Below are positions 47,851 through 61,646 of a stretch of DNA of 64,000 nt, in pieces. The position numbers and the translations under genes are program-made. The stretch comes from Monodelphis domestica. Taxonomy: Eukaryota > Chordata > Mammalia > Didelphimorphia > Didelphidae. The notes beneath the pieces were generated by a model. The model was not told the DNA's origin, did no database searches, and saw only the letters and a program-made list of their open reading frames with translations. Every line of letters starts with the position of its first letter. The first letter of the stretch is position 1. The stretch is from contig NC_077235.1 of the NCBI RefSeq assembly GCF_027887165.1, positions 4,212,859-4,276,858 of the forward strand. The letters run 5' to 3'.

Positions 47851-48899
47851 CATTCGTTTTTCTGTGCCTAGGCAGGTTTCTTCAATCCTCAGTTTCTCAG
47901 TGTTTAGGTCTTGCCATTCATCCAGCTCTCCTTTTCTAAATCAATATAGTCATTCGCTTTTCACTCTAGCTCTCTCCAATCACAATACTTTCCCCCACTC
48001 TGGTCTCTATATTCATTCATCTGTTGCCATCTAGGTCTTGCCATCCATTCATGTATTCCTTCTTCAGTTGGTCTAAAGATGCATTTGTCCTTGCCTATGT
48101 CTAACCATTCATTTCTTGCCAATTCTCAATTAAACCATTTCACATTGTAAACTCTTGCTGTTCAGCCATTTCCTACTATCTAGATCTCACTATCATTCAT
48201 TTCTTACATTCTGGGTCACTTCATTCACCCTTTTGTTCCTTCCCCCCTACTTCCCTGTTGCTTAAGATATACTATATTTAACGGACTACATATATACTCT
48301 TTCCTCTTTGATGCAGTCTGGATGAGAGCTAGGCTCATATGCTGCCTACCCTGCCCTTCCTTGTGTACTCCTATTATGTGATATGATTTTCCCCAGGCTT
48401 CCTTCCCTTTCCCTCTTCTCAGTCTTCCATTCTTTTTTTGAGACCATCCTAAGATAATCAATTCAGACCTGTGCTTTGTTTCTATGGAGACTCCTAACTG
48501 CCTTACTCTTAGACATTACATGTATCATCTTCCCACGCAGAAATGTAAACAGTTTAAGCTTATAAAGTCCTTTCTTATTTCTTTTATGTTTATCTTTCTG
48601 TGCTTCTCTTGAGTTTCGTGTTTGAATGGCAGATTTTCTATTCACCTTTGGTCTTTTCATCAGGAATATTGGAGACTCCTCTATCTTGTTGTGTCCATTC
48701 CGCCCCCGTAAAGGATCATACTTGGATTTCCTAGGTAGGTTATTCTTTATTGTAATCCTAGCTCCCTTGTCTTCAGGAAACCACAGTAGGTGCTAAATCT
48801 TATGGGATCATTACTGTGGCTCTACAGTGTTGAATTTTTTCTTTCTGGTTGTGTAAAGTATTTTCTCCTTGATGGGGAGCTCCAGAATTTGGCTGTGAT

Positions 48900-49336
48900 G
48901 TTCTTGGGAATTTTCATTTTGGGATATTTTTCAGGAAGTGATGGGGGGATCCTTTCAATTTCTATTTTGCACTCTAGACCTCCATTATCCTCTTTCTCCT
49001 TAGATCTTAATACCCATTAATCCCACAATCCTGAAGTCTCTCTTTCATTTCTGTCATCCCCTCGGTACATCCATTCAATCATACAGAAATTAGCTTTCCC
49101 TCTTCATACAACTCCCACTCAGTATATTTGTTCAGCTATCCATTGTTCACTCAGGGGGTCATTCTAAGCAGTCAAGCATCCCTTTTATTTATATTCATTC
49201 ACTCGTACCTCACTCAATGCATCATGAGAAGTATAGCACACGTAATTCTCAGCCTCTCACCATTCATCCTTTTGGGGCTGATTCTGTCTTCTAAGGTTTT
49301 CATCCTTTAGTGCTGAGGCTTCTGCTTAAACACACA

Positions 49337-49382
<46 letters not shown>

Positions 49383-51350
49383 GTACAGGTATTTTTCAAC
49401 TAAGAATCTCTCGCTCAGTTCACCTCTCTGTCCACATTCTTAGTCTCTCTTACCATTCTCATCTCTCTTTGGCCCACTTTCTCCATTCATCCATCTCTTA
49501 CTGTCTAGGTCTCCCTTCCGTTCATTCTTTGCCTTTCAGTTCTAGATCTGCATTATTCTCTTCCTTCTTAATCTTTATAACCATTAATCTAACAATGCCA
49601 AGTTCTGGTTTCATGCATTTGGCTCCCTCTATGTAGAACCATGCGTTCATCCATCATTCCAATGAGCTTTTGATCTGCATACAGTTCCTACTCAGTTCAC
49701 CCATCCAGCTCCCCCAGGTGGTCATTCTAAGCAGGTAAACATGATGTATGTTTACATTTGTTCACTTGCATCACACCCAGGGAATCATTAGAAACATAGC
49801 ACACATAATTCCCAAGTGTTCACCATTCATCCTTCTTCTATGGTATTCATCCTTTAGTGCTGAGGCTTCTGCTTTGACACACACACACACACAGAGCAAA
49901 GTACAGGTATTTTCAGCTCAGAATCTCTCACTCAGGGTGCCACTCTTTGCACACACCTCTGGCTCTCCATGTCTCTCTTGCCATCCATCTCTCTTTGCTC
50001 CACTTTCTCTATTCATCCATCTCTGCTGTCTAGGTGTCTCATTCTTTCCTTGCTCTTGAGTCCTAGGCCTGCCTCATTCTCTTCCTCCTTAGATCTTAAC
50101 AACCATCAATCTCACAATGCTAGAGTTTCTCCTTTCATTTTTTTGTCCCCCTCTTGGTATAGCCATACGTCCATCATCCAGAGATTAGCTTTCTCTCTTC
50201 ATACAACTCCCACTCAGCCATCCGCTGCTCACAGGGGGTCCTTCTAGGCAGCCAAGCTCAATTCACTTGTATCTCACTCAATGCATTACTCGACATAGAG
50301 CACGCGTGATTCTCAGACTCTCATCATTCATCCTTTTGATGCAAACACAGTCTAAGGTATTCATCCTTTAGTGCTGAGGCTTCTGCTTTCACACATGCAG
50401 CAAAATCCAGGCATCTCCCAGACAGAGTCTCTCCCATGGTCTATCTCTCTTTCCACACAGCTCTCTCTAGCTGTCTCTTTCCAACCTTCACTCATTTCGC
50501 ATATTCTCTGCATCAGAGGATGGTTCCTTCCTTTCCCTCCTGTTTTCTGACCTGGTTGCTGTATATTTTCACCTTCTGCTTCTCTGTTTTCAAGCATACA
50601 CTCTGTGTTCTCTGGCTCTCTGTCTTGCTCTTTTTCTTTTCCTCCACTCCTTCCTCACCTTGTAGCTATAGCCATTCGTTCACCCCACAGTACAGCTGTC
50701 CCTATGCATATGACTCCCATTCACAGCATCATTTCACCCAGACATCTCCTGATACTCAGGGTATCTTTTACATAGCCAGACATCCCTTTGCTCTTATCTC
50801 CATCCTCCTACCTCCACCTCCCTGGTTGCCCATAGCCACTGTATGTCTAGCTAACTCTGCACATCTGGCCTTCCTCCTCTTTCCCTTTTTCCCTTTCTCT
50901 GTTTTCTCAGCAGCCCAACTTTCACTGCGAAAGCTTCTATTTTCACACATACCAGAATGAGCAGGTATCCTCACACGGGCAGGAATCTCTCCCTCAGGGC
51001 AGCTTTCTCTCCTCTCACTTCTCACTCTCTGCTCGCCCTTCCCTTCCTTTTCTCCCTTTCCCACTTTCTGCACTCATCCATCTCTCTTCTCCAGCCCTGT
51101 CTTACCTTCCCTCCAAGACTTTAGGATCTAGCCCTGCATTCTTCTATGCTGTCTGAGCTCTTAACACCTCTTAGTCTCCCAAAGCTCCTCTGCTGTGTCT
51201 CTCAGCCTCTCAGTGTATCCACCCATCTCTCACTCACAGACAAGCTTTCTCTCTGCACAGACACTGCCACTCAGTTCAACCGTGCATCGCTCGCTCACTC
51301 AGCTGGTCTTTGTCAAACATCACTTGTACTCACTCCTCTGTCTCTCACGC
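48900..51350 (+). repeat. Satellite with ~0.51-0.55-kb monomers, best-preserved part
   Basis: catcctttagtgctgaggct starts at 49301, 49848 and 50362, with a decayed fourth copy near 50925 (spacings 547, 514, about 560). A second word set (agatcttaa, then attagcttt, then acaactcccactcag) recurs in the same phase at about 49.0, 49.57, 50.09 and 51.16 kb. Confidence 0.8.
49331..49382. repeat. (CA)n microsatellite nested in a satellite monomer
   Basis: Follows the gctgaggcttctgctt word directly; in the next monomer the same place has only a short CA run (49878-49894), and in the one after none. Confidence 0.9.
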
Positions 51351-51589
51351 TCTAGGTCTCTCTTCATTCCCATTTTGCCTTGGAGTTCCAGAGTGCACCC
51401 TCAGCCTCTACATTCATGCATCGCTCACTGCCTGCTTTTCCACATGCATTTCTTCCTCCATCCATCACAGCTCCTCAGATCAGCCGTCTCGCAAAACATA
51501 TTCATACCACTCGTCCCTTTCTTCACAGCTTGACTGCACAGTCACTTCACATATCAGAGTTTGGGTCTCTCCTTTCGCTCTTTTCCTTT

Positions 51590-51742
51590 TCTCGTACGCT
51601 TTCTATCACCCATCCACACCCCCTCTCTCCATCTCTTTGCACTCTCTCTTCCTCCCTCTATCCCCATTCTTCCCTTTCCCTTTCTTTCCTTCTGTCTTCC
51701 TTTCTAACTCTCTGTAGTTATCTCTCCCTCATTCTCTTGCCC

Positions 51743-51831
<89 letters not shown>

Positions 51832-54800
51832 TCCCCCTTTTCTCTGTTCTCCTCTCTTCAGTCTCTCTCTCTTATTTCTCTCTCTCCCGTTCTTCCCTCT
51901 CTCTCTCTTTTTTCTCTGTCTCTCTTCCCCTTCTCTTCTATCTATCTGTTTCTCTTTGCCTCTTCCTTATTCCTTTCCCATTCTTCCCCATCTCTGCCTT
52001 TGCCTCTGTATGTGTCTCTGTCTGATTTTCCTCTCTTCCTCTATCTCTTCCTTGTTCTTTCTTCCCCCCTCCCTCTCTTCTTTCTTTTTGTCTTGTCCCT
52101 CCCTCTCTATGTCTCTTTTATCTCTGTCTCTTCCTTTCTTACTCCTCTATCTTTTTGTTTCAGTCTTTCTGCCTCAGAATATGCATCTCTTTCTCTTCGT
52201 CTCTCTCTCCCTTTCTCACTCTCCATCTCTTTACTCACTTTTCTTTTATCTCTCTTTCTCTCTCTTTGTCTCTATCTCTCTGTCCCATTATTCCTTCTCT
52301 ACCTCTCCCTTTACCTTCTCTTTTTTCTTTCTCTTTGGTATTTCTCTGCCTCCCTCTTCTTCTATCTCTGTGTGTGTCTCTCTGTCTCTTGCACCTTCTT
52401 CTCTCTGTCTCAGTTTCTCTGAGTCTTGAAGTTTCTATCTCTTTTCTCCTTCATTCTTTTCTCTTTGCTTTCCTCTCTTTCTCTTTGTCTCTCCTACTCC
52501 TGTCTCCTTCCTCCCTTTCTCTTCTGTCTTGGTCTTTTTGTCTCTGTCTCTCTTCTCTCTAACTCTCTCTAATTCTCTCTCTCTCTCTTCTCTCAGTTTC
52601 TTTCTTTCCATCTCTTCCTTTTCTCCCTTTTGTCTGTCTCTTTCTCTGTCTCTAACATCTCTATTTCTCTTTTTTCTTTATATTTCTTTGTCTCTTATTC
52701 TCCCTCTGTTTCTCTCTCCCCTTGTCTTCTCTATCTCTTTGTCCCTCTCTCAGAATCACTTTCTTTCCCTCTCTACCTCTTTCTCCTTGTCTCTCATTCT
52801 CTATCTCAATCTCTGTCTCTTTCCTTCTTTTCTCTCTCCCTCTCTATCTTTGCTTCTCTCTCCTCACTCCCTCTTCTTCTTTTATGTCTTTCCCTCCCTG
52901 TCTCCTTTTCTTTCTCTCCCATTCTTACCTTTCTATCTGTCTGTCCCCATCTTTGTCAGTCTCTCTTACTCTCTTCTCCTCATCTCTTACCGTCTCTATT
53001 TCTGTATGTCTTTGTTCCTCTTCCCTCTCTCTTCTCTGCCTTTCTCATTCTCCATCTCCTCTCTATCACTCCTTCTCTCTCTCCCTCTCTGTCTCTATCT
53101 TTGACTTTCTCTCCTAGTTTTCCTCTATATTTCTCCTTCTCTCTCTTCCTCTTTGTCTTCTTTCTTTCTTTCTCTTGCTCTTTTTGGTTTCTCTCTCATT
53201 CTTTCTTATTATTCCCTCTCTATCTCTCTGTCAGTCTCTCTCTATTCCTCCTCTCTGTCTTTCTTTCTCTCTCTTTCTAGATCTCATTTGCTCCCTCCCA
53301 AACTCTCTACCTTTCAATTCTCTATTTCTCCCTTTGTCTCTCCATCTCTCTTTCGCTCTGTCTTCTTTCTCTCTCTCTGTATTTGTCTCTCTCACTTCCA
53401 CTCTTCCCCATACTCTGTCTTTTTCTGCCTCTTTCTCCTTCCCTTTCTCTCTCTCTCCATCTCTCTCAGTATCAGTCTGTGTCTTTTTATCTCTTCCCTG
53501 TCTTCCTCTGTTTGTCTATCTTCTACCTCTCTCCTTCTATCTTTCTCTGTCAGTCTCTTCTTCTCTCTCTCTCCTTCCTCCCCCTCTTGTTCCTCCCCCT
53601 TCTTTTTTATATCTTTTCTCTTCCTCTCTCTAGGTCTCTATTTCTCTGTCTCTCCTCTCTCCCTCTCTCTGTTTCTTTCCCTACTATTCTTCCTTCTCTG
53701 TATTTTTCTTTCTTTCTGCCTTCTTTCTTGCCTTCTCTTTCTCTTCTCTCTCTATCTCTGTCTTGATTCTCCTCCTGATCTCTGCCCTCTACTCTCTTTT
53801 TCTCTCTCTCTTTCCATCTTTTTAGTCCTTTGGTCTCTCTTTCTCTTTCTACTCTCTGTCTACCTCTCTTTCTCTCTGTCTCTCCATCTTTCCATTCTCT
53901 TCTTTGTTTCTCTCTCTCCATCTTTTCTCTTTCTCATCCTCTTCTGTCTCTCTGTATCTCCTCTTCTGTCTGTTACATTTTCTCTCCCATTTCCCCTCTC
54001 TATCTCTCTTTTTTCTCTGTCTTTTTCTCTCCTCTCCTCCTCTCTAACTCATTCTGTCTCCCTCTCTTTTACTCTCTCCATCTCTTCTCCCTCTCCCCCT
54101 CTCTTCTTTACCATTCTTTCCTTTCTTTTTCCCTGTCTTTTTGTCTTTCTCCTCCTTTCTCTCTTATTCTATTTCTATATATCTTTCTGTCTCTCTTTAC
54201 CTCTTTCCTCTTTCTTCCTCTCTCCTCCCCTCTTCTTTTCCTTCCTCTTCTCCCCCTTCTCTCTCTCTCTCTTTCATTCTTCCCTCTCTATCTCTCTGCA
54301 TGCGTTTGTCTCTGTCTTTCTCTTCCAATCCTCTCTCTAGCACTGTCTTCCAGTCTTGATATGTCTCTATGTATATTTATCTCTCTTTCCCTCTCTTCTG
54401 TGTTCCTCTCTCTTTCTCTCTCACTTTCCACCTTCTCTCTCTTGCTCCTTCTCTCCTGGCACATTTGTCTCTGTTTCTCTCTTTGCCTTTCCCTCCCATT
54501 CTTCCCTCTCTATTGCTTCCTCTCTCCTTCCCTTTTCTTCTTTCTCTCCCTCTCTTTGGTCTTTCTCTCTCCCCCTCTTTTTTCTCTCTTTCTCTTTCTC
54601 TGAATTTCTCTGCCATTCTTATCTCCCTGTCTCTCTCCCTCTTTTCTCTCTCTGTCTCTTTCTCCCTTCCTCAATCCTCTCTCCCTCTCTTTTCTATTTC
54701 TTTCCATTTCTTTTCTGTATTCAGTCTCTCTTCTCTATCTTTCTATCACACTCTCAGTCTCTCTCATTCTCTTTCTCTGTCTCTTTCTCTCCCATTCTTC

Positions 54801-56177
54801 CCTTATTATCTTTTTTCTCAGTTACTTTCTCTGGCTCTTTTTGTCTTCTCTATCTCTGAATGTCTGTCTGCCTGTTTCTCCCTCTCCGCTGCTCTCTCTC
54901 TCCTCCCTCCTTTTGTTTCTTTCTCCCTCTCTGCCCCTTTGCCTTTCTCTTCCATTCTTTTCTTTCTTCCTCTGTCTCTGTCACTCTTTATGTCTATCAT
55001 TTTGCCTCTCTTTTTCTCTTTCTCTCTGTTTCTGTATATGTCTCTGCTTCTCTTTCCCTCTCTTCTCTATCTTCTTTTCTTTCTGTCATTCCACATCTTC
55101 TCTTTTTTGCCTTCTCTTCTGTCTCTATTTCTCTTTCTCTTTTCCTATTATTCTTCCCTCTCCCCACCTTCCCTTTCTCTGCCTCTCTTGTTTCTATCTG
55201 CCTCTCATTATTGTCTTTCTGTCTTCCTATCTCTCTCTCTTCCTCCTCCTCCCTCTGTCTCTCCCCATCTCTTCTGCTGTTCTCCTGCTCTCTTTTTTTC
55301 TTTGTTTCTTTCTCTCTCTCCCCCTTTCTCTGTCTCTCTTTATATATCCTTCTATTCCTCCCTCCTTTCTTCCTGTTTTCTTTATCTCTTCTCTTTCTCT
55401 TCTGTCTGTCTGTCTGTTTGTCTGTCTCTCTCAGAATCATTTTTCTCTCTTTGTCTCCTTGGTCTCTTTCACTCCCTTTCTTTCTCTCCCATTTCTCCCT
55501 TTCTTCTGTCTCTTTTCTTCTCCCCCCCCCCCCTTCTCTATTCTTCCATTTCTCTCTGGTTTTCTCTCTGTCTCCATCTCTTTGTCTCAGTCTGTCTCTC
55601 TCCTATCATTTCTCACTATTTCTCTCAGGCGCTGAGTCTTTCTTTCCTTCTCTTCTTTTTTCTTCCCTTTCTCTCTGTTGCTGTCTCACTCTTTCTCCTC
55701 CTTCCTCTCTCTTCTCTTTGTTTCTTTCTTTCTGTCTCTCTGTGTCTCTCCCACTCTGTCTGTCTCTCCTCCCCAAACCCCATATCTCTTTTCCTCTTTG
55801 TCTTTGTCTCTCCGTCTCTATTTCTCCCTCTGTGTGTGTCTATCTTTCTTTTTCTCTGTGTCTCTCTCCCTGTTTGTCTCTGTCTGTCTGTCTGTCTGTC
55901 TGTCTCTCCCTCCCTCTCTCTCTCTCCCTCTCCCTCCCTCCCTCTCCCTCTCCCCCTCTCCTCCATCAGTCTCAGTCTCTCTCACTTCCTGTCTGTCTCT
56001 CTGTATCTCAATATATCTTTCTCTCTTTCTATTCCTGTCTGTCTCTATCTCTATATCTCTGTCTGTTTCTCTATCTCTGTCTCTCTCTGTCTCTATTTGT
56101 CAATGTCTCTCTCCGTCTCTCTGTCTCACTCTCTGTCTTTCTGCCTTGCTATCTTCCTGTCTGTCAGTCTCTGTCTT

Positions 56178-56262
<85 letters not shown>

Positions 56263-59200
56263 GCCTCCATCTCTGTCTCCCTCCCTCTTTCTGTCTTTGT
56301 CTCCATTTCTGTCTCTCTCTTACTATCTCTGTCTCTATCCCTCTCTCATTCTCCTTCTCTGTTTCTGTGTCTCTCCCCTGCGTCTCTCTCCCTCTGTCTC
56401 TGTATCATTATCTCTCTCCATCTCTCTCTCCCTCTCTGTCTTTCTGTGTCTCACTCCCTTTCAGCTCCTGTCTCTCCATTTTGCTGTCTTTGTATCTCTC
56501 CCTCTATCTATTTTTCTGTCTCTCTCCCTCTCTGTCTCTTTCTCTTTTCCTCTCTGTCTGTCTTTGTCTCTCATTCTTTATCCCTCTCTCTGTCTCTCCC
56601 TCTCTCCCTCTTCCTCTTTCTGTCTCTGACTCTGTCCATTTCTCTATCTCTGTTTCTCTCCCTCTCCTTCTCTCTGTCTCTCTCTATCCCTCTCTGTCTT
56701 TTCCTCGTTCTGTCTCTGTCTCAATCCAATTCTGTCTCTCTCCCTTTCTCTCTCTCTGTGTATCTCTCCCTCTGTCTCTCTCTATCCCTCTCTGTCTCTT
56801 CCTCTTTCTGTCTCTGTCTCAATCCCATTCTCTATCTCTCTCCCTTTCTCTCTATCTCTGTATCTCCCCCCCTCTATTCCTCTCTGTCTCTTCCTCTTTC
56901 TGTCTCTTTCTGTCTCCATCTATCTCTCAATCTCTCCCCCTCTGTCTCTGTATTGCTCCCTTTCTGTCTCTCCCTCTTTCTATGTCTCTCCCTCTCTGTC
57001 TCCTCATCTTTGTCTCTCTCACTATCCCTCCCTTTCTCTCCCTCTGTCTCTTTATCTCTCTGTCTCTTCTTCTCTATCTCTCTCCCTCTGTCTCTGTATC
57101 TCCCTCTCTGTCTCTTTCCCTTTCTCTCTCTCCATTTCTCTGTCTCTCTCTCTTTCCCTGTCTCTCTGTCTGTTTTGCTATCTCTCTCAATCTCTTCCTC
57201 TCCCTCTCTGTCTCTCCTTCTCAATCTCTCCCTGTCTCTTTCTGTCTCTCTCTTTCCCTCCCATTCTCTGTCTCTTCCTCTTTCTATCTCTGTCTCTCTC
57301 CCTTTCTCTGTCTCTCTCCTTTTCTCTGTCTCTGTCTATTCCTCTTTTTGTCTCTCTCCCTTTCCCTCCTTTTCTCTGTCCCTTTCTGTCTCTCTGTCTC
57401 AGTGCCTCCTTCTGTCTCTCTCCCTCTGTCTCTCCTCAATTTCTCCCTGTCTCTTTCTGTCTCTCTCCCCTTCCCTCCCATTCTATGTCTCTTCCTCTTT
57501 CTATCTCTGTCTCTCCCTTTCTCTGTCTCTCTCCTTTTATCTTTCTCTCTCCCTTTATCTGTCTCTGTATCTTCCTCTTCATCTTTTCGTCTCCTTTTTC
57601 CTCCTTTTCTTTGTCCCTTTCTGCCTCGGTGTCTCCATCTCTCTCTCACCCTCTCTGTCTCTCTCCCTTTGTCACTGTTTATCCCTCTCAATCTCTCCAT
57701 CTCTGTCTCTTTCTGTCTCTCACCCTTTCAGTCCCTTTCTCTGTCTCTCTCTTTCTGTCTCTCTGTCTCCCCCCTCCCTTTCTCTGTCTCTGTCTCTCCA
57801 TCTCTCTCTCCCTTTCTGTCTCTTTCCCTTTCTCTGTCTCTCCCTCTCAATCTCTCCCTGTCTCTTTCTGTCTCTCTCCCTTTCCCTCACATTCTGTCTT
57901 GTCCTCTTTCTATCTCTGTCTCTCTCCTTTTATCTTTCTCTGTCTCTCTCTCCCTTTATCTGTCTCTCCCTCTCCGTATCTTCCTCTATTTGTCTCTCTC
58001 CCTTTCCCTCTTTTTCTGTCTCTTCCTTTCTTTCCCTTTCTCTGTCTGTCTGTTTTGCTATCTCTCAATCTCTCTCTCTGTCTCTGTCTCTCACTGTCTC
58101 TTTCTGTCTCTCTCCCTTTCCCTCCCATTCTCTGTCTCTTTCTCTCTTTGTCTCTCTCCTTTTATCTTTCTCTGGCTCTCTTCCTTTCTCTGTCTCTGTC
58201 TCTCCCGCTCTGTCTCTTCCTCTTTTTGTCTCTCTCCCTTTCCCTCCTTTCCTCTGTCTCTTCCTTTCTCTGTCTCTGTCTCTCTCCCTTTCTCTGTCTC
58301 TTTCTGTCTCTCTGTCTCGGTGTCTCCATCTCTCTCTCTCCCTCTCTGTCTCTCTCTCTCTTTGTCTCTCCCTTTCTCTGCCTCTCTGAATCTACCTCTC
58401 TCCATCTCTCTCTCAATCTCTTCCTCTCCCTGTCTGTCTCTCTCCCTTTGTCACTGTTTCTCCCTCTCAATCTCTCCCTCTCTGTCTCTTTCTCTTTCCC
58501 TCCCTTTCTCTGTTTCTTCCTTTCTGCCTCTGTCTCTCTGTCTCACCTGTCTTTGTCTCCATCTCTCTCTGCCCCTCTGTCTCTCCATTTCTCTGTCTCC
58601 CACCCTTTCTGTTTCTCTGTCTTTCCCCTTTCTCTGTCTCTCCATCTCTCTTTCTGTCTTTTTCCCTTTCTCTGTCTGTGTATTTCTCTCTCTTTGTCTC
58701 CCTCTCTGTCATCCCACTCTCTTTCTGTCTCACTTCCATTCTCTGTAATATCTGTCTCTATTACTCCCTCTATTTCTTTCTCAATCTCTCCCTGTCTCTT
58801 CATCTTTCTGTCTCTCTCCCTTTCCCTCCCTTTCTCTGTCTCTCTGTATCTCTCCCTCACTGTCTGTCTCTCTCCCTTTCTCTGTGTCTCTGCCTCACTA
58901 TCTCTCTCAATCTCTCTCTCTCAATCACTTCCTCTCCCTCTCTATCTCTTCTTATTTCTGTCTGGCTCTCTCCCTTTCATTGTCTCACTATCTGTCTCCA
59001 TCTCTGTCTCTCAACCATTCTCTATCCCTCTCTCTCAGTCTCTGTATCTCTCCCTCTCTCTATCTCTCTGTCTCTCCCTCTCTGTCTCTATCTCCATCTC
59101 TCTCTTTTCCTCTCTGTGTCTCCCTTTCATTGCCTCTCTGCCTGTGTCTCACTATGTCTCCATCTCTCTCAATCTCTTCCTCTCCCTCTGTCTCTCCCTC

Positions 59201-60225
59201 TCAATCTCTACCTCACTGTCTCTTTCTCTCCTGTCTCTCCCTCTGTCTCTCTCCCTTTTTCTGTCTCTGTATCTCTCCTTCTCTGTCTCCCTCACTCTCC
59301 CCCTCTCTGTCTCTTTCCTTTTGTCTCTCTCTCTCTGTATTTCTCCCTTTCACCCTCTATCTCTGTCTCTCCCTCTCTGTCTGTCTCCCTTTCTCTGTCT
59401 TTGTCTCCATCTCTCTCTTTCCCTCTCTGTCTCTTCCTCTCTCTCTCACTCTAAATCTCTCCCTATCTGTATCTTTCTCTCCTCTCTCTCCCTCTTTGTC
59501 GCTTCCTCTTTCTGTCTCTGTCTCATTCCCATTCTCTGTCTCTCTCCCTTACTCTGTCTCTGTATCTCTCCCTCTCAATCTTTCCCTCTCTGTCTCTGTC
59601 TCTCACTCTTTTTGTCTTTCTCCCTTTCCCTCCCTTTCTCTGCCTCTTCCTTTCTGTCTCTGTCTCACTCCCTTTCTCTGTCTCTGTGTCTCCATCTCTC
59701 TCTCTCCCTTTCTCTGTCTCTCTCTCCATCTCTCTCCGTCTTTATCTCTTCTTCTTTCTCTCTCTGTCTCCTGTCAGTCTCTCAGTCATTTTCTATCCCT
59801 CTCTCTCTTTCTGTATCTTTCTCTCAGCCTCTGTCTCCTTCCCTCTTTTTGTCTCTCTCTCCCTCTCTGTCTCTCTACCTTTCTCTCTCTCTCTGCCCCT
59901 GTATCTTTCCTTTTCTCCCTCTATCTCTCTGTCTCTCAATCTTTTCTTCTCTGTCTCTCTCTCCCCTTCTGTCTCTTTCTCTCCCTCTCTGTCTCTTCCT
60001 CTTTTTGCCTCTCTCCTTTCCCTTCCCTTTCAGTCTCTCCCTTTCTCTCTCTCTCATCCTTTCCCTCCCTTTCTCTTTCTCATCCTTTCTGTCTCTGTCG
60101 ATCTCCCTTTCTCTGTCTCTATGTCTCCATCTCTCTCTCCCATTCTGTCTCTGTTTCTTCCTCTTTCTGTCTCTGACTCTCTCCCTTTCTCTATCTCTCC
60201 ATCTCTCTCCCTCTTTATCTCTTCT

Positions 60226-60301
<76 letters not shown>

Positions 60302-61570
60302 GTCCCTGTATCTTTCCCTTTCTCCCTCTATGTCTCTGTTTCTTCATCTCTCTCTTTCCTTTTCTCTCTTTACCTTTCTTCGTCTCTGTATCTCTCCCTT
60401 TCTCTATCTTTCTGTCATTCTCTATCCCCCTCTGTCTTTCTGTCTCTTTGTATTTCTCCCTCCTTCTGTCTGTTTCTCTCCCTTCTCCCTCTAGTTCTCT
60501 GTCTCTCAATCTCTTCCTCTCTCTCTCTCTCTCCTTCCCTCTGTATCTGTCTCTGTTTGTTCCTTTCTGTCTCAGTCTCTCTCCCTTTCTCTGTCGATCC
60601 ATCTCTCTCTTCCACTCTGTCTCTCCCTCTCTCTCTTCCTCTTTTTGTCTCTCTCCCTTTCCCTCCCTTTCTCTGCCTCTTCCTTTCTGCCTGTCTCTCT
60701 CCCATTCTCTGTCTCTGTCTCCATCTTTCTCTTTCCCTCTCTGTTTCTTCCTCTCTCTCTCTCTCCCTTTCTTTGACTCTCTGTCTCTGTCTCTCCCTCT
60801 CTGTCTCCTCTTCTTTCTGTTTCTGTCTCTCCATAACTCTCTCCCTCTCTATCTCTTCTTCTCTATCCCTTTCTCTGTCTCATCCTTTCTGTCTCTCTCC
60901 CTTTCTCTGTCTCTGTCTATCTGTCTCCATCTCTCTCCCTCTTTATCTCTTCTTTCTCTCTCTCCCAGTCAGTCTCTCAATCATTCACTATCCCTCTCTC
61001 TCTTTCTCTAACTTTCTGTCTCCATCTGTCTCCCCCTCTCTGTCCCTGAATCTTTTCCTTTCTCTCTCTCACTCTCTTAATCTCTCCCTCTCTGTCTCTC
61101 TCTCCTGTCTCTCCCTCTCAGTCTTTCTGTCTCTCTCATTCCCATTCAGTCTCTCTCCCTTTCTCTCTGTCTCTCTCCCTTCCTCTGCCTATCTCCCTTT
61201 ATCTTGCTCCGTCGCTCTCCTTCTCTGTCTCTGTCTCCCCCTTCTCCCTTTCTCTATCTCTGTCTCTCTATCTCTCTCCCCCTCTCTGTCTTTTCCTCTT
61301 TCTGTCTCTCTCCCTTTCCCTGTCTTCCTTTCTGTCTCTGTCTCTCTCCCTTTCTCTGTCTCTGTCTATATCTCTCTCCCTCTTTCGCTGACTCTGTTTC
61401 TTTCTATATCTCTCCATCCCTATCTCAATACTTCCTCTCCCTGTCTGTCTCTTTCCCTTTGTCTCTGTCTCTCCCTCTCAATCTCTCCCTCTCTGTCTCT
61501 CTCTCCCTTTCTGTCTCTGTATCTCTTCCTCTCTCTCCCTTTCACTCGCTCTCCCTTTCCCTCTCTTTCT

Positions 61571-61646
<76 letters not shown>

